In this document: positions 1-6,687 of the stretch, one piece after another
Numbering within the stretch: position 1 is the stretch's first letter
Layout: every line of letters begins with the position of its first letter
Assembly: GCA_934307065.1 (NCBI GenBank)
Contig: CAKRCD010000008.1
Coordinates: 33,019 to 97,018, forward strand
Source of the DNA: an uncultured Bariatricus sp.
GTDB lineage: Bacteria > Bacillota > Clostridia > Lachnospirales > Lachnospiraceae
Direction: 5' to 3'
Length of the DNA: 64,000 nt
Program-made: the position numbers and the translations under genes
The notes under the pieces: generated by a model
What the model was told of the DNA's origin: nothing
Databases searched by the model: none
Seen by the model: the letters and a program-made list of their open reading frames with translations, nothing else

Positions 1-1791
1 AGTATCATCATTGACCCAATCATCACCAAAATTACAAGTATTTCCATCAGCAAAAGCATTCCCAGTATATTCTTCTGTATTTTCCATATTATCTTCATTA
101 CCTACAGCTGAATCCATCGGTTCCTCACCAGTAATGTCTATAACAACCTCAGGATTACCATCAAAATCTTTATCAGCAAATAATCTTGATGCATTACGGA
201 AGTCCATTATTGTGAAATATGTTTTTCCATAATCCTCAAGCAAACGAGTGCCTCGACCAATAATTTGTTTAAATTCAGTCGGCGAATTAATATTGTTGTC
301 CAAGACAATAATCTTACACATCTTGGCATCTACACCAGTGGTCATCAATTTACTCGTTACTGCTATGACTGGATATGTACTGTCTTCATCAATGAAATTA
401 TCCAATTGGGCTTTTCCTTCCGCATTATCTCCGGTTATACGCATAATATATTTGTGATTCTCAGTCCACAAATCTTTGTTCTCAATGATAAGCGCCTGAC
501 GCATACGTTCCGCATGCTCCACATCTACGCAAAACACAATGGTCTTGCTAAACCTGTCAGTTTTCTTTAAAAATTCTGTTATCTTCTTTGCAATAACTTT
601 GGTTCTTTCATCAAGCACAAGCGTCCTGTCAAAATCTTTGACATTGTATTCTCTATCCTCTATTTCATAGCCATTATCATCTAGTTTTCCCGCTTCTGGA
701 CGATAACCTTCAAGATCCTTGTCAAGACCTATGCGAATAACCTTATACGGAGCAAGAAACCCATCATTAATTCCCTGTTTCAGAGAATACTCATAGATAG
801 CTTCTCCAAAATATGTTTGCGATGATGCTTCTTTTGTTTCCACAGGTGTAGCTGTCATACCTATCTGAGTAGCCCCTGAGAAATACTCTAATATTTTTCT
901 CCAAGCTGATTCTTCCTTAGCCGAACCTCTATGACATTCATCTATTAGTATAAGGTCAAAAAATTCAGGTTTAAACTGCTTGAATGGTTCTGCACCTTCA
1001 TCGCCAGCTAACTGTTGGTACAATGCCAAATATATTTCATAGGAACTATCAAGTTTTTTATTCTCGACTTTTGTCATTTTACCACCGAATGGCTTAAAAT
1101 CACCTGATATTGTTTGGTCTACAAGAACATTTCTATCAGCAAGGAATAATATTTTCTTTTTAATACCTGCTTTCCATAGTCTATAGATAATCTGAAAAGC
1201 CATGAATGTTTTACCTGTTCCTGTAGCACAGACTAAGAGTATTCTGTCCCTGCCACTTGCTACCGCATTTACAGTTCTGTCAATAGCAACTCTTTGATAA
1301 TAACGGGGTTTCTTATAATCTGGCACCCAGTAATACGGCTCAAGCAGAGCTTTCTCACCAGTTTTAGTTAAATTCATCTCACTTACATATCTGTGATACA
1401 GTTCATCTGGCGATGGGAACTCATTTAATGAAAGATTACGAATATCACCAGTTATTAAATCTTGTTCTACAAAACCGTCTCCATTAGATGCATACACAAA
1501 CTTTACATCTAAAGTCTCTGCATACTCTATAGCCTGCTGAAGTCCAGCTCCTACTGAATGGCCATTATCTTTAGCTTCTATAATTGCCAAAGGAAAATTC
1601 GGTTTATAGAACAGCAGATAATCTGCACGTTTTCTTTTTCCACGAGAAGTTATATTACCTCTTAAGATAATACGTCCTGCTGTAAAAAAGTATTCATAGC
1701 GAATCTGTTTCTTTTCCCAACCGGATTGTTCTATAGCAGGAGTTATATATCTCACTTTTACATCTTCTTCTGAAAGGTCTCGTTTCCCCAT
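1..1791 (-). CDS. hsdR: Type I restriction enzyme R subunit (HsdR), 3' end beyond window
   Basis: ATP-dependent translocase and nuclease subunit of a type I restriction-modification complex, which cuts unmodified foreign DNA. I translated about 597 codons without a stop; the C-terminus lies beyond the left edge. An N-terminal PD-ExK-like nuclease has Asp57 and Glu72-Ala-Lys74. A superfamily 2 helicase follows, with ATGTGKT at residues 189-195, DECH at 284-287, TATP at 313-316 and a GRGTRL motif VI near residue 515. The sequence style is closest to the EcoEI-type R subunits. The ATG at 1791 follows an AGGAAGGAG-type ribosome binding site. No hsdM or hsdS is visible; they may lie beyond the left edge. 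About 770 bases of AT-rich sequence separate it from the first toxin-like ORF. The reading frame is intact as far as visible. Confidence 0.93.
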   Translation of the reverse strand, partial: MGKRDLSEEDVKVRYITPAIEQSGWEKKQIRYEYFFTAGRIILRGNITSRGKRKRADYLLFYKPNFPLAIIEAKDNGHSVGAGLQQAIEYAETLDVKFVYASNGDGFVEQDLITGDIRNLSLNEFPSPDELYHRYVSEMNLTKTGEKALLEPYYWVPDYKKPRYYQRVAIDRTVNAVASGRDRILLVCATGTGKTFMAFQIIYRLWKAGIKKKILFLADRNVLVDQTISGDFKPFGGKMTKVENKKLDSSYEIYLALYQQLAGDEGAEPFKQFKPEFFDLILIDECHRGSAKEESAWRKILEYFSGATQIGMTATPVETKEASSQTYFGEAIYEYSLKQGINDGFLAPYKVIRIGLDKDLEGYRPEAGKLDDNGYEIEDREYNVKDFDRTLVLDERTKVIAKKITEFLKKTDRFSKTIVFCVDVEHAERMRQALIIENKDLWTENHKYIMRITGDNAEGKAQLDNFIDEDSTYPVIAVTSKLMTTGVDAKMCKIIVLDNNINSPTEFKQIIGRGTRLLEDYGKTYFTIMDFRNASRLFADKDFDGNPEVVIDITGEEPMDSAVGNEDNMENTEEYTGNAFADGNTCNFGDDWVNDDT

Positions 1792-1794
1792 ATG

Positions 1795-2189
1795 TACTTC
1801 TCCTTCCTTTTTCCCACTTATCTCATATATGATGTTCTATAATTTGGATTTATTGTACGTTTCTTATTATTGCAAATTTAAATATCTAAAAGTAATTGTA
1901 TCACACATTCCCTTGTTTTTCATCTATAATGCAAATACAATGCAATAATCCTTGTAACGCACTTACATTTCAAATCTATTCATATGTTGTCTTTTCAGAT
2001 TATCGACACATTGTATCGGCAATCTAAGGAAACACTTCACAAAATTTAAACTATTTAATCGAGAAAACTTTCCTGCATTTTAGGTTTAGAGCTAAAAGCC
2101 TATTACATTTCATCCGTTTTTCATAAAACGCCAAAAAGCCCTCTCATTCCCAACGAACGAAAGAGCTTTTCCAACAAATCCTTACTCCT
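1795..2189. other. AT-rich intergenic region upstream of hsdR
   Basis: I see no convincing gene here. It holds the hsdR ribosome binding site and presumably its promoter, which I could not place with confidence. An imperfect hairpin at 2132-2170 (AAAAGC...CTC pairing with GAGCTTTT) has T-rich sequence on both sides and may be an old bidirectional terminator. Confidence 0.4.
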
Positions 2190-2260
2190 TTTTGCTATAT
2201 TCATCGTACCCATCTATCGTCAGTCTCTGATATGAAATTTTCAAGGATAAAAGAAAATAG
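2190..2260 (+). pseudogene. Remnant of toxin-like small ORF (copy A)
   Basis: The last part of the small toxin-like ORF found intact at 2560 and 4146 is recognisable here, including its lysine-rich end and TAG stop. Relative to the intact copies there is an insertion of about five bases that shifts the frame, and a TGT cysteine codon has become TGA. The ribosome binding site and N-terminal codons are not recognisable. I read this as a dead copy whose overlapping antisense RNA cassette (2249-2339, minus strand) is still well formed. Confidence 0.6.
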
Positions 2261-2339
2261 CCGCCATTACCGCAAATAATGACGACTATCACAAATAGTT
2301 TTGAATTGTAAATGGGTAAGTCGCTAATAGCTTTCCCTC
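2249..2339 (-). ncRNA. Putative orphan antisense RNA (antitoxin-like), copy A
   Basis: On the minus strand, TTGAAT (2369-2374) and TATATT (2346-2351) are separated by exactly 17 bases, giving a start near 2339. A stem of about 10 pairs follows (about 2259-2289), then TATTTTCTTTT, which looks like an intrinsic terminator. The layout matches the antisense cassettes beside the two intact toxin-like ORFs, but the toxin reading frame here is broken. Expression is inferred from the signals only. Confidence 0.42.
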
Positions 2340-2441
2340 ATCATCAATATAACTTATCAAGCAACCGTATTCAAGGCTTTTTCACCTCATAATTTGGTTT
2401 TGCGGAATACTATCAAAAATATAAGACATGACGTAGTTCGA

Positions 2442-2471
2442 TTGAAAATTTCTTTCTCACTGTGTTATAAT
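2442..2471 (+). promoter_or_regulatory. Promoter of toxin-like ORF, copy B
   Basis: TTGAAA at 2442-2447 and TATAAT at 2466-2471 are 18 bases apart, a near-consensus sigma-A promoter. The predicted start near 2478 gives a leader of about 80 bases. The same promoter is conserved at 4027-4056 in the second copy. Confidence 0.65.
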
Positions 2472-2559
2472 CCCTATCAGGGAAACCTAAGCCAGGCGGC
2501 TTGCCCTTCTTTTTGGAGGGACTAAAAACCTCCAATCGTAAAGAAAGGAGGGGATTGCG

Positions 2560-2655
2560 ATGATTATTACATATTCTGATTTATTTCAGTTTTGTATTTT
2601 CGTTGTTTCCCTTGTTGGTCTCTGTTATGAGATTTTCAAGGGTAAAAGAAAATAG
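2560..2655 (+). CDS. 31-residue hydrophobic toxin-like peptide (copy B)
   Basis: The ORF is too short for most gene callers but has a strong promoter and an AAAGGAGGGG ribosome binding site about 7 bases before the ATG. The peptide starts MIITYSDLF, has a single hydrophobic segment (roughly residues 9-23, rich in F, V, I, L, C) and ends in the basic tail FKGKRK. This resembles the small proteins annotated in Firmicutes as putative holin-like toxins, the toxin half of type I toxin-antitoxin loci; that family link is from memory. The leader (2478-2559) can form an AAGCC/GGCTT hairpin and a GGAGG/CCTCC hairpin, and the CCTCC could instead pair with the ribosome binding site. A convergent antisense RNA gene overlaps its 3' end. 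Toxicity is inferred. Confidence 0.62.
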   Translation: MIITYSDLFQFCIFVVSLVGLCYEIFKGKRK

Positions 2656-2737
2656 CCGCCACATCTCGAACATGTGACGGCGGCCTATTAAGGCAATGCT
2701 ATCCATCGGGGTAAGCCGCTGACGGTTTCCCTTTGTT
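2645..2737 (-). ncRNA. Putative antisense antitoxin RNA, copy B
   Basis: The minus strand carries TTGAAT (2767-2772) and TATATT (2744-2749) with a 17-base spacer, placing the start near 2737. About 50 bases downstream is a GC-rich stem (2655-2684, GCCGCC pairing with GGCGGC) followed by TATTTTCTTTT, a good intrinsic terminator. The product of about 93 nt would be complementary to the toxin stop codon region and 3' untranslated region, the overlap geometry seen in txpA/ratA and bsrG/SR4 of Bacillus. A minus-strand ORF across this region is best seen as incidental. Confidence 0.55.
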
Positions 2738-2799
2738 ATCATTAATATAGCATATCGACTAACGGTATTCAAGATTTTTCCTATATTTTTTCAACTACT

Positions 2800-3007
2800 T
2801 ACGAACCTCACTTCAAAATTGCTCCGCTTTTTCTCAATGTTCGTTTCACTCACCCAGTCTCAATCTCCTTCGATTTTCCGATTAAGACTATACACAAACA
2901 CCCTTCGGACATCTTCATTTTTCGGAACACGAAAAACTCCGAATCCCTCAACAGACTAAAGTCCATAAAGAAAAGGTAGCTGCCGAAAATGGTAATTTCC
3001 CGATACA
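2800..3007. other. Intergenic sequence with diverged palindromic repeat
   Basis: At 2802-2856 there is a diverged version of the palindromic repeat found at 4381, 4467 and 4616 (TTACGAAC...AATGTTCGTTT...ACTCAC). The rest, up to the stop of the 261-residue ORF, shows no gene or clear signal. Confidence 0.45.
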
Positions 3008-3793
3008 CTAACAATCAATATCTTTGCCATAATCTATTATATCAAGTATATCTTCTGGCGGAATATCGTACTGTGTTTCACCAAGAAACTCAATGTTATA
3101 TTCCTTTCTCTGAAAATACAGTCCAGCATAATATGATATAAAGCTAAATACAACATCATCTCTACGATAATCTGAAATACTTGAATAAGGAATTTTAAAT
3201 TTTACCACAAAACTTTCGCCGCTATTTTTTAATAGACTATATAGTTCTTTGCACCTACCCTGCAATGCAACTTTAGCCATTTCTCCACCTATATTTTCAC
3301 AATAAATGTTATAACCTGTATCTCCATCTTCTGTTTCCAGCATAGATAAATTAGAATAAAAACACAAATGTGGTTCACAATCTACATCCAAATATCTTTC
3401 TTTGTAAGCGTTCTGTAAATAATTAAGAGCTACGTCTATTTTTTCTTTAGATACTCTTAATCTCTTAAATACTTCTATAATATTAGAACTATATTTGCTC
3501 CATTCATTCGTACTTAACCCATATTCATTAACTCTATCTTTTAAAATCATCTTAGTAGAATGATAACATACTATTTCATATTTTTCTAAAACATCTGTTA
3601 ATTCGGAATACAACCGCATGTTTTGTGGGTATCTGTAAAATTTTCCGATAATAGTTAGCATTACATTTTCATCAGATGAATGGATATCCTTTAACCTATC
3701 AACAACCTCCTCAGGCAATGCAGAAAATGACTGGTATATTTTATTCTTTATCTCTACTGGTATCGTACTAACATCAGATACATCTATCAGCAT
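3008..3793 (-). CDS. Uncharacterised 261-residue protein
   Basis: I do not recognise a named family. The protein is soluble, with no signal peptide or membrane segment. An acidic, helix-prone N-terminus is followed by YEIVCYHSTK (residues 72-81), a helical middle (95-135), YCENIGGEM (164-172) and VVKFKIPYSSI (196-206). A Tyr-His-x-Thr motif followed about 90 residues later by a Gly-Gly-Glu motif reminds me of a widespread uncharacterised bacterial group, and a distant ADP-ribosyltransferase-like fold is possible, but this is speculation. The start ATG follows AAGGATG. The gene stands alone, flanked by orphan antisense cassettes and toxin-like loci, in an AT-rich stretch close to hsdR, which suggests accessory or defence-associated DNA. 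Confidence 0.72.
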   Translation of the reverse strand: MLIDVSDVSTIPVEIKNKIYQSFSALPEEVVDRLKDIHSSDENVMLTIIGKFYRYPQNMRLYSELTDVLEKYEIVCYHSTKMILKDRVNEYGLSTNEWSKYSSNIIEVFKRLRVSKEKIDVALNYLQNAYKERYLDVDCEPHLCFYSNLSMLETEDGDTGYNIYCENIGGEMAKVALQGRCKELYSLLKNSGESFVVKFKIPYSSISDYRRDDVVFSFISYYAGLYFQRKEYNIEFLGETQYDIPPEDILDIIDYGKDIDC

Positions 3794-3835
3794 ATAATCA
3801 CATCCTTAAAAGAAATTACTCAAATTTATCCACTT

Positions 3836-3924
3836 TGAAAATAGCCGCCACATCTCGAACATGTAACGGCATCCCTTTGGGATAAAGTTTCAATTCGAGG
3901 GTAAGCCGCTGATAGCTTTCCCTC
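3836..3924 (-). ncRNA. Putative orphan antisense RNA (antitoxin-like)
   Basis: TTGAAT (3954-3959) and TATATT (3931-3936) are 17 bases apart on the minus strand, and a GCCGTTACAT/ATGTGGCGGC stem (3844-3870) followed by TATTTTC ends the unit. Sense-strand similarity to the toxin locus stops abruptly just before the stem, so no toxin ORF precedes it; that sequence is replaced by the start region of the 261-residue ORF. The terminator T-run is shorter than in the other copies. Confidence 0.4.
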
Positions 3925-4026
3925 ATCATCAATATAACTTATCAAACAACTGTATTCAAGGCTTTTTCACCTCAAAATTTGGTTTTGCGTAATACTGCCA
4001 AAAATAAACATCATGGCGTAGTTCGA

Positions 4027-4056
4027 TTGAAATTTTCTTTCTTGCCATGTTATAAT
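4027..4056 (+). promoter_or_regulatory. Promoter of toxin-like ORF, copy C
   Basis: TTGAAA (4027-4032) and TATAAT (4051-4056) with an 18-base spacer, identical in both hexamers and spacing to the promoter at 2442-2471. Confidence 0.65.
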
Positions 4057-4145
4057 CCCTATCTGGGAAGCCTAAGCCAGGCGGCTTACCCTTCTTTTTG
4101 GAGGGACTAAAAACCCTCCAATCGTAAAGAAAGGAGGGGATTGCG

Positions 4146-4238
4146 ATGATTATTACATACTCCGATTTATTCCAGTTTTGTATTTTCGTTGTTTCCCTTG
4201 TTGGTCTCTGTTACGAGATTTTCAAGGGTAAAAAATAG
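4146..4238 (+). CDS. 30-residue hydrophobic toxin-like peptide (copy C)
   Basis: Nearly identical to the peptide at 2560: the first 28 residues are the same, and the tail is FKGKK instead of FKGKRK. Most DNA differences within the ORF are synonymous third-position changes (TAT/TAC, TCT/TCC, TTT/TTC), which suggests the protein sequence has been kept by selection. The ribosome binding site AAAGGAGGGG and the leader hairpins (AAGCC/GGCTT; GGAGG/CCTCC) are conserved. A convergent antisense cassette overlaps the 3' end. Function as a type I membrane-active toxin is inferred from architecture and resemblance to holin-like toxins. Confidence 0.62.
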   Translation: MIITYSDLFQFCIFVVSLVGLCYEIFKGKK

Positions 4239-4322
4239 CCGCCACATCTCGCGAATGTGACGGCATCCCTTTTGGGATAAAGTTTCAATTCGAAGGTAAG
4301 CCGCTGACGGTTTCCCTTTGTT
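4229..4322 (-). ncRNA. Putative antisense antitoxin RNA, copy C
   Basis: Minus-strand TTGAAT (4352-4357) and TATATT (4329-4334) with a 17-base spacer, then a stem pairing GCCGTCACAT with ATGTGGCGGC (4238-4264) followed by TATTTTTT. The RNA of about 94 nt would overlap the end of the toxin-like ORF. Promoter and terminator are conserved among all four cassettes while the sequence between them varies, as expected for functional antisense RNAs. Confidence 0.55.
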
Positions 4323-4380
4323 ATCTTTAATATAGCATATCGACTGACGGCATTCAAGATTTTTCCAATATTTTTTCAAC

Positions 4381-4466
4381 TACGCACGAACGCTCACCGC
4401 GAAAATACTTCGTATTTCCTCGATGTTCGTTTGACTCACATGAAATATAAAAAGACCACTCTACCC
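4381..4466. repeat. 86-bp direct repeat, copy 1
   Basis: This stretch recurs at 4616-4701 with few differences. Its first half is an imperfect palindrome centred on AAATACTTCGTATTT and flanked by CGAAC and GTTCG. Its last 20 bases duplicate the left half of the prfA terminator stem (AAAGACCAC), here without the right half. Confidence 0.7.
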
Positions 4467-4521
4467 GCCCGTTCACCTCGAAACTGCTTCGCACTTTCTC
4501 GGTGTTCGTTTGACTCACATA
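4467..4521. repeat. Partial, diverged copy of the palindromic repeat
   Basis: It shares CACCTCGAAA, CTTCGCA and the CTCGGTGTTCGTTTGACTCACAT end with the 86-bp repeats but lacks the terminator half. Between it and the next repeat, 4522-4615 contains two small hairpins (CATCTGC/GCAGATG and GAAGC/GCTTC) and no gene. Confidence 0.55.
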
Positions 4522-4615
4522 GCCTCGATAACACCGTGAAAACATCTGCTTCGCAGATGCACGAAGCTTCGCTTCTGCAAAAAGGAAGATACCCTTGCTT
4601 ATCCAATTAACACCT

Positions 4616-4701
4616 TACGCACGAACGCTCACCTCGAAAATACTTCGCATTTCCTCGGTGTTCGTTTGACTCACATGAAATATAAAAAGACCACTCTACC
4701 C
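4616..4701. repeat. 86-bp direct repeat, copy 2
   Basis: Second copy of the repeat at 4381-4466. Here the terminal AAAGACCAC is followed by its pairing partner GTGGTCTTT, forming the prfA terminator, so the repeat probably arose by duplication of the prfA downstream region. Confidence 0.7.
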
Positions 4702-4725
4702 TGCAAGCAGTGTATTGTGGTCTTT
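4686..4725 (-). terminator. Terminator downstream of prfA
   Basis: AAAGACCAC (4686-4694) pairs with GTGGTCTTT (4717-4725). On the minus strand the stem is followed by TTTATATTT. It lies 19 bases after the prfA stop and would end the rpmE-downstream operon. Confidence 0.7.
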
Positions 4726-4744
4726 ATTATATTTCGCGTTCGTG

Positions 4745-5815
4745 CTATTCGTTCATGTTTGCGAGTTTGGCGGCCTGGTCAGCTGCAATCAGGCTGTCAA
4801 TGATTTCATCTAAATCACCATTCATTATCTGGTCAAGGCGATGAAGGGTAAGTTTGATTCTGTGGTCTGTCACACGTCCCTGTGGGAAGTTGTAAGTACG
4901 AATCTTTTCGGAACGGTCACCTGTTCCAATCTGGCTTCTTCTTGCTTCTGCTTCGGCTGACTGTTTCTTTTCTAATTCGATTTCATACAGTTTGGAACGG
5001 AGCAGACGGAATGCTTTTTCTTTGTTCTGAAGCTGTGATTTTTCTGTCTGGCTATAAATAACGATTCCGGTAGGGTAATGTGTTAAACGTACTGCGGAGT
5101 CTGTAGTATTGACACACTGTCCACCGTTTCCGGATGCACGCATGACATCGATACGGATATCTTTTTCATCAATGACTACATCTACTTCTTCTGCTTCCGG
5201 CATTACTGCTACGGTAATGGTTGAAGTATGGATACGTCCGCCGCTTTCTGTTTCCGGCACACGCTGTACACGGTGTACGCCACTCTCGTATTTCATACGG
5301 GAATAAGCGCCCTGTCCGGTAATCATGAATACAACTTCTTTGAAACCACCGATTCCATTTTCACTGATGGAAATAATTTCTGTTTTCCAACGTCTGCTGT
5401 CTGCATAATGTACATACATACGATAGATTTCTGCTGCGAACAGTGCAGCTTCATCTCCGCCTGCACCTGCACGGATTTCTACCATAACGTTCTTATCATC
5501 GTTCGGGTCTTTTGGAAGAAGTAAAATCTTCAGTTCCTGTTCCAGTTCCTCCACACGCTTCTTGGAATCATTCAGTTCTTCTTTTGCAAGCTCCTTCAAT
5601 TCTTCGTCGGATTCTTCTTCCAACATAGCAAGGCTGTCTTCAATATTCTGCTTGCAGCTTTTATATTCTTTATATGCTTCAACGATTGGTGTTAAATCAT
5701 TCTGTTCTTTCATCAGTTTGCGAAAACGGCTCTGGTCATTCACAACATCTGGTTCCTGCAATTCGCCCATGATTTCTTCGAAACGGATGAGCAAATCTTC
5801 TAACTTGTCAAACAT
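4745..5815 (-). CDS. prfA: Peptide chain release factor 1
   Basis: Class I release factor that recognises UAA and UAG and triggers peptidyl-tRNA hydrolysis in the ribosome. The 356-residue length is typical. The codon-reading tripeptide is of the RF1 PxT type (PET, residues 187-189, in [14 protein letters not shown]), not the RF2 SPF type. The catalytic GGQ is at 231-233. The GGQ glutamine is the substrate of PrmC, encoded 24 bases upstream, so modifier and target are co-transcribed. The residue after GGQ is cysteine rather than the commoner histidine. Confidence 0.97.
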   Translation of the reverse strand: MFDKLEDLLIRFEEIMGELQEPDVVNDQSRFRKLMKEQNDLTPIVEAYKEYKSCKQNIEDSLAMLEEESDEELKELAKEELNDSKKRVEELEQELKILLLPKDPNDDKNVMVEIRAGAGGDEAALFAAEIYRMYVHYADSRRWKTEIISISENGIGGFKEVVFMITGQGAYSRMKYESGVHRVQRVPETESGGRIHTSTITVAVMPEAEEVDVVIDEKDIRIDVMRASGNGGQCVNTTDSAVRLTHYPTGIVIYSQTEKSQLQNKEKAFRLLRSKLYEIELEKKQSAEAEARRSQIGTGDRSEKIRTYNFPQGRVTDHRIKLTLHRLDQIMNGDLDEIIDSLIAADQAAKLANMNE

Positions 5816-5839
5816 CTTTCTTCCTCCTCGTTCTTATCT

Positions 5840-6685
5840 CTACTTATTGTACACACCACAAACTACCCGGTCAAGTCCTGCCAAATCCTTTTCTGTGCGG
5901 ATTTGTGTAAATCCTGCCTGCATCAGCAGCTGTTCTACCGCTTCGCTCTGGTCGTACCCGATTTCCATATATAACCATCCACCCTGTTTTAAATAGCAGG
6001 GACTTTCTTTTGCCAGAATCCGGTAAAAATACAGTCCGTCCTCCTTACCATCCAGTGCAGCAAAGGGGTCATGAAGACGAACTTCTTCTTCCAGTTCTTT
6101 TATCACTTTTGTCGGAATATAAGGTGGATTTGACACAATCATATCAAATCTTCCTTCTATATTCGCAAACATATTCGTTTGAGTAAAATCAATCCCAGCA
6201 TCCAGTATCTGTGCATTTTTTCTTGCAGTCTCAAGTGCTTTTTCCGAAATGTCTGCTCCCTGACAGCTGATTTCCGGACTACGTTTTTTCAGACTAATGG
6301 CAATGCATCCGGAACCGGTACACATATCCAGCACTTGTTTCTGGTCTACGTTCATACTTTTTAGTTGTTTTTCCGCTTCCAGTACAAGTAGTTCTGTGTC
6401 CTGTCTCGGTATCAGCACATGTTCATTTACCTGGAACTCCAGTCCCATAAATTCCTGAACCCCGGTCAGATGCTGAAGAGGTATCCGCTTTTTTCGCTGT
6501 TCTATCAGTGCAAAATACTGTTCTTCCTCTGTTTTGGGCATTTCTTTATTACCATCTACAAAGAAACGGGTTCTGTTCATGCCTGTTACAAATTCCAGTA
6601 GGAGCCATGCATCCACCGCAGCATCTTCTATGTGGCATTCTTCCAACAGTGTTTTGCCTTTTTGATTTGCTTCCTGATATGTCAC
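5840..6685 (-). CDS. prmC: Release factor glutamine methyltransferase
   Basis: SAM-dependent enzyme that methylates the GGQ glutamine of release factors. It is 281 residues long, with an N-terminal helical substrate-binding domain (1-75), the SAM loop around CTGSGC (122-127) and the catalytic NPPY motif at 186-189. The start is GTG at 6685, preceded by GGACGGAG. It begins 2 bases after the DUF1385 gene stop and is followed closely by prfA, so translation is probably coupled. Confidence 0.95.
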   Translation of the reverse strand: MTYQEANQKGKTLLEECHIEDAAVDAWLLLEFVTGMNRTRFFVDGNKEMPKTEEEQYFALIEQRKKRIPLQHLTGVQEFMGLEFQVNEHVLIPRQDTELLVLEAEKQLKSMNVDQKQVLDMCTGSGCIAISLKKRSPEISCQGADISEKALETARKNAQILDAGIDFTQTNMFANIEGRFDMIVSNPPYIPTKVIKELEEEVRLHDPFAALDGKEDGLYFYRILAKESPCYLKQGGWLYMEIGYDQSEAVEQLLMQAGFTQIRTEKDLAGLDRVVCGVYNK

Positions 6686-6687
6686 TG

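Larger units (their letters stand above)
2220..2800. repeat. Duplicated toxin/antisense block, copy 1
   Basis: This block is a diverged direct repeat of 3838-4390. Both contain, in order, an antisense-RNA cassette lacking an intact toxin, a sense promoter, a structured leader, an intact 30-31 residue ORF, a second antisense cassette and the start of a palindromic sequence. Identity is highest from about 2435 to 2660. The 261-residue ORF at 3008-3793 lies between the two copies. Confidence 0.7.
3838..4390. repeat. Duplicated toxin/antisense block, copy 2
   Basis: Direct-repeat partner of 2220-2800, with the same order of elements. Promoter hexamers, leader hairpins, ribosome binding site, peptide and antisense promoter are all conserved, while spacer sequence has drifted. 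Confidence 0.7.

Noticed and set aside
2581..2772. Minus-strand 63-codon ORF across the toxin/antisense region
   Set aside because: It lies on the predicted antisense RNA and its terminator. Its similarity to 4167-4379 comes from the duplicated DNA, and no ribosome binding site precedes it.
4167..4545. Two minus-strand ORFs of 70 and 63 codons
   Set aside because: They run through antisense cassette C and the palindromic repeats. Codon use is poor and there is no family resemblance.
4381..4701. CRISPR-like repeat array
   Set aside because: There are only two full copies and one partial, the spacing is irregular, and no cas genes are present. Palindromic repeats are a better description.
4745..5815. 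RF1 with PET and GGQC as evidence of altered stop-codon reading
   Set aside because: PxT is the RF1 class motif with a variable middle residue, and the residue after GGQ varies in Clostridia. Genes in this window end normally at TAA, TAG and TGA.
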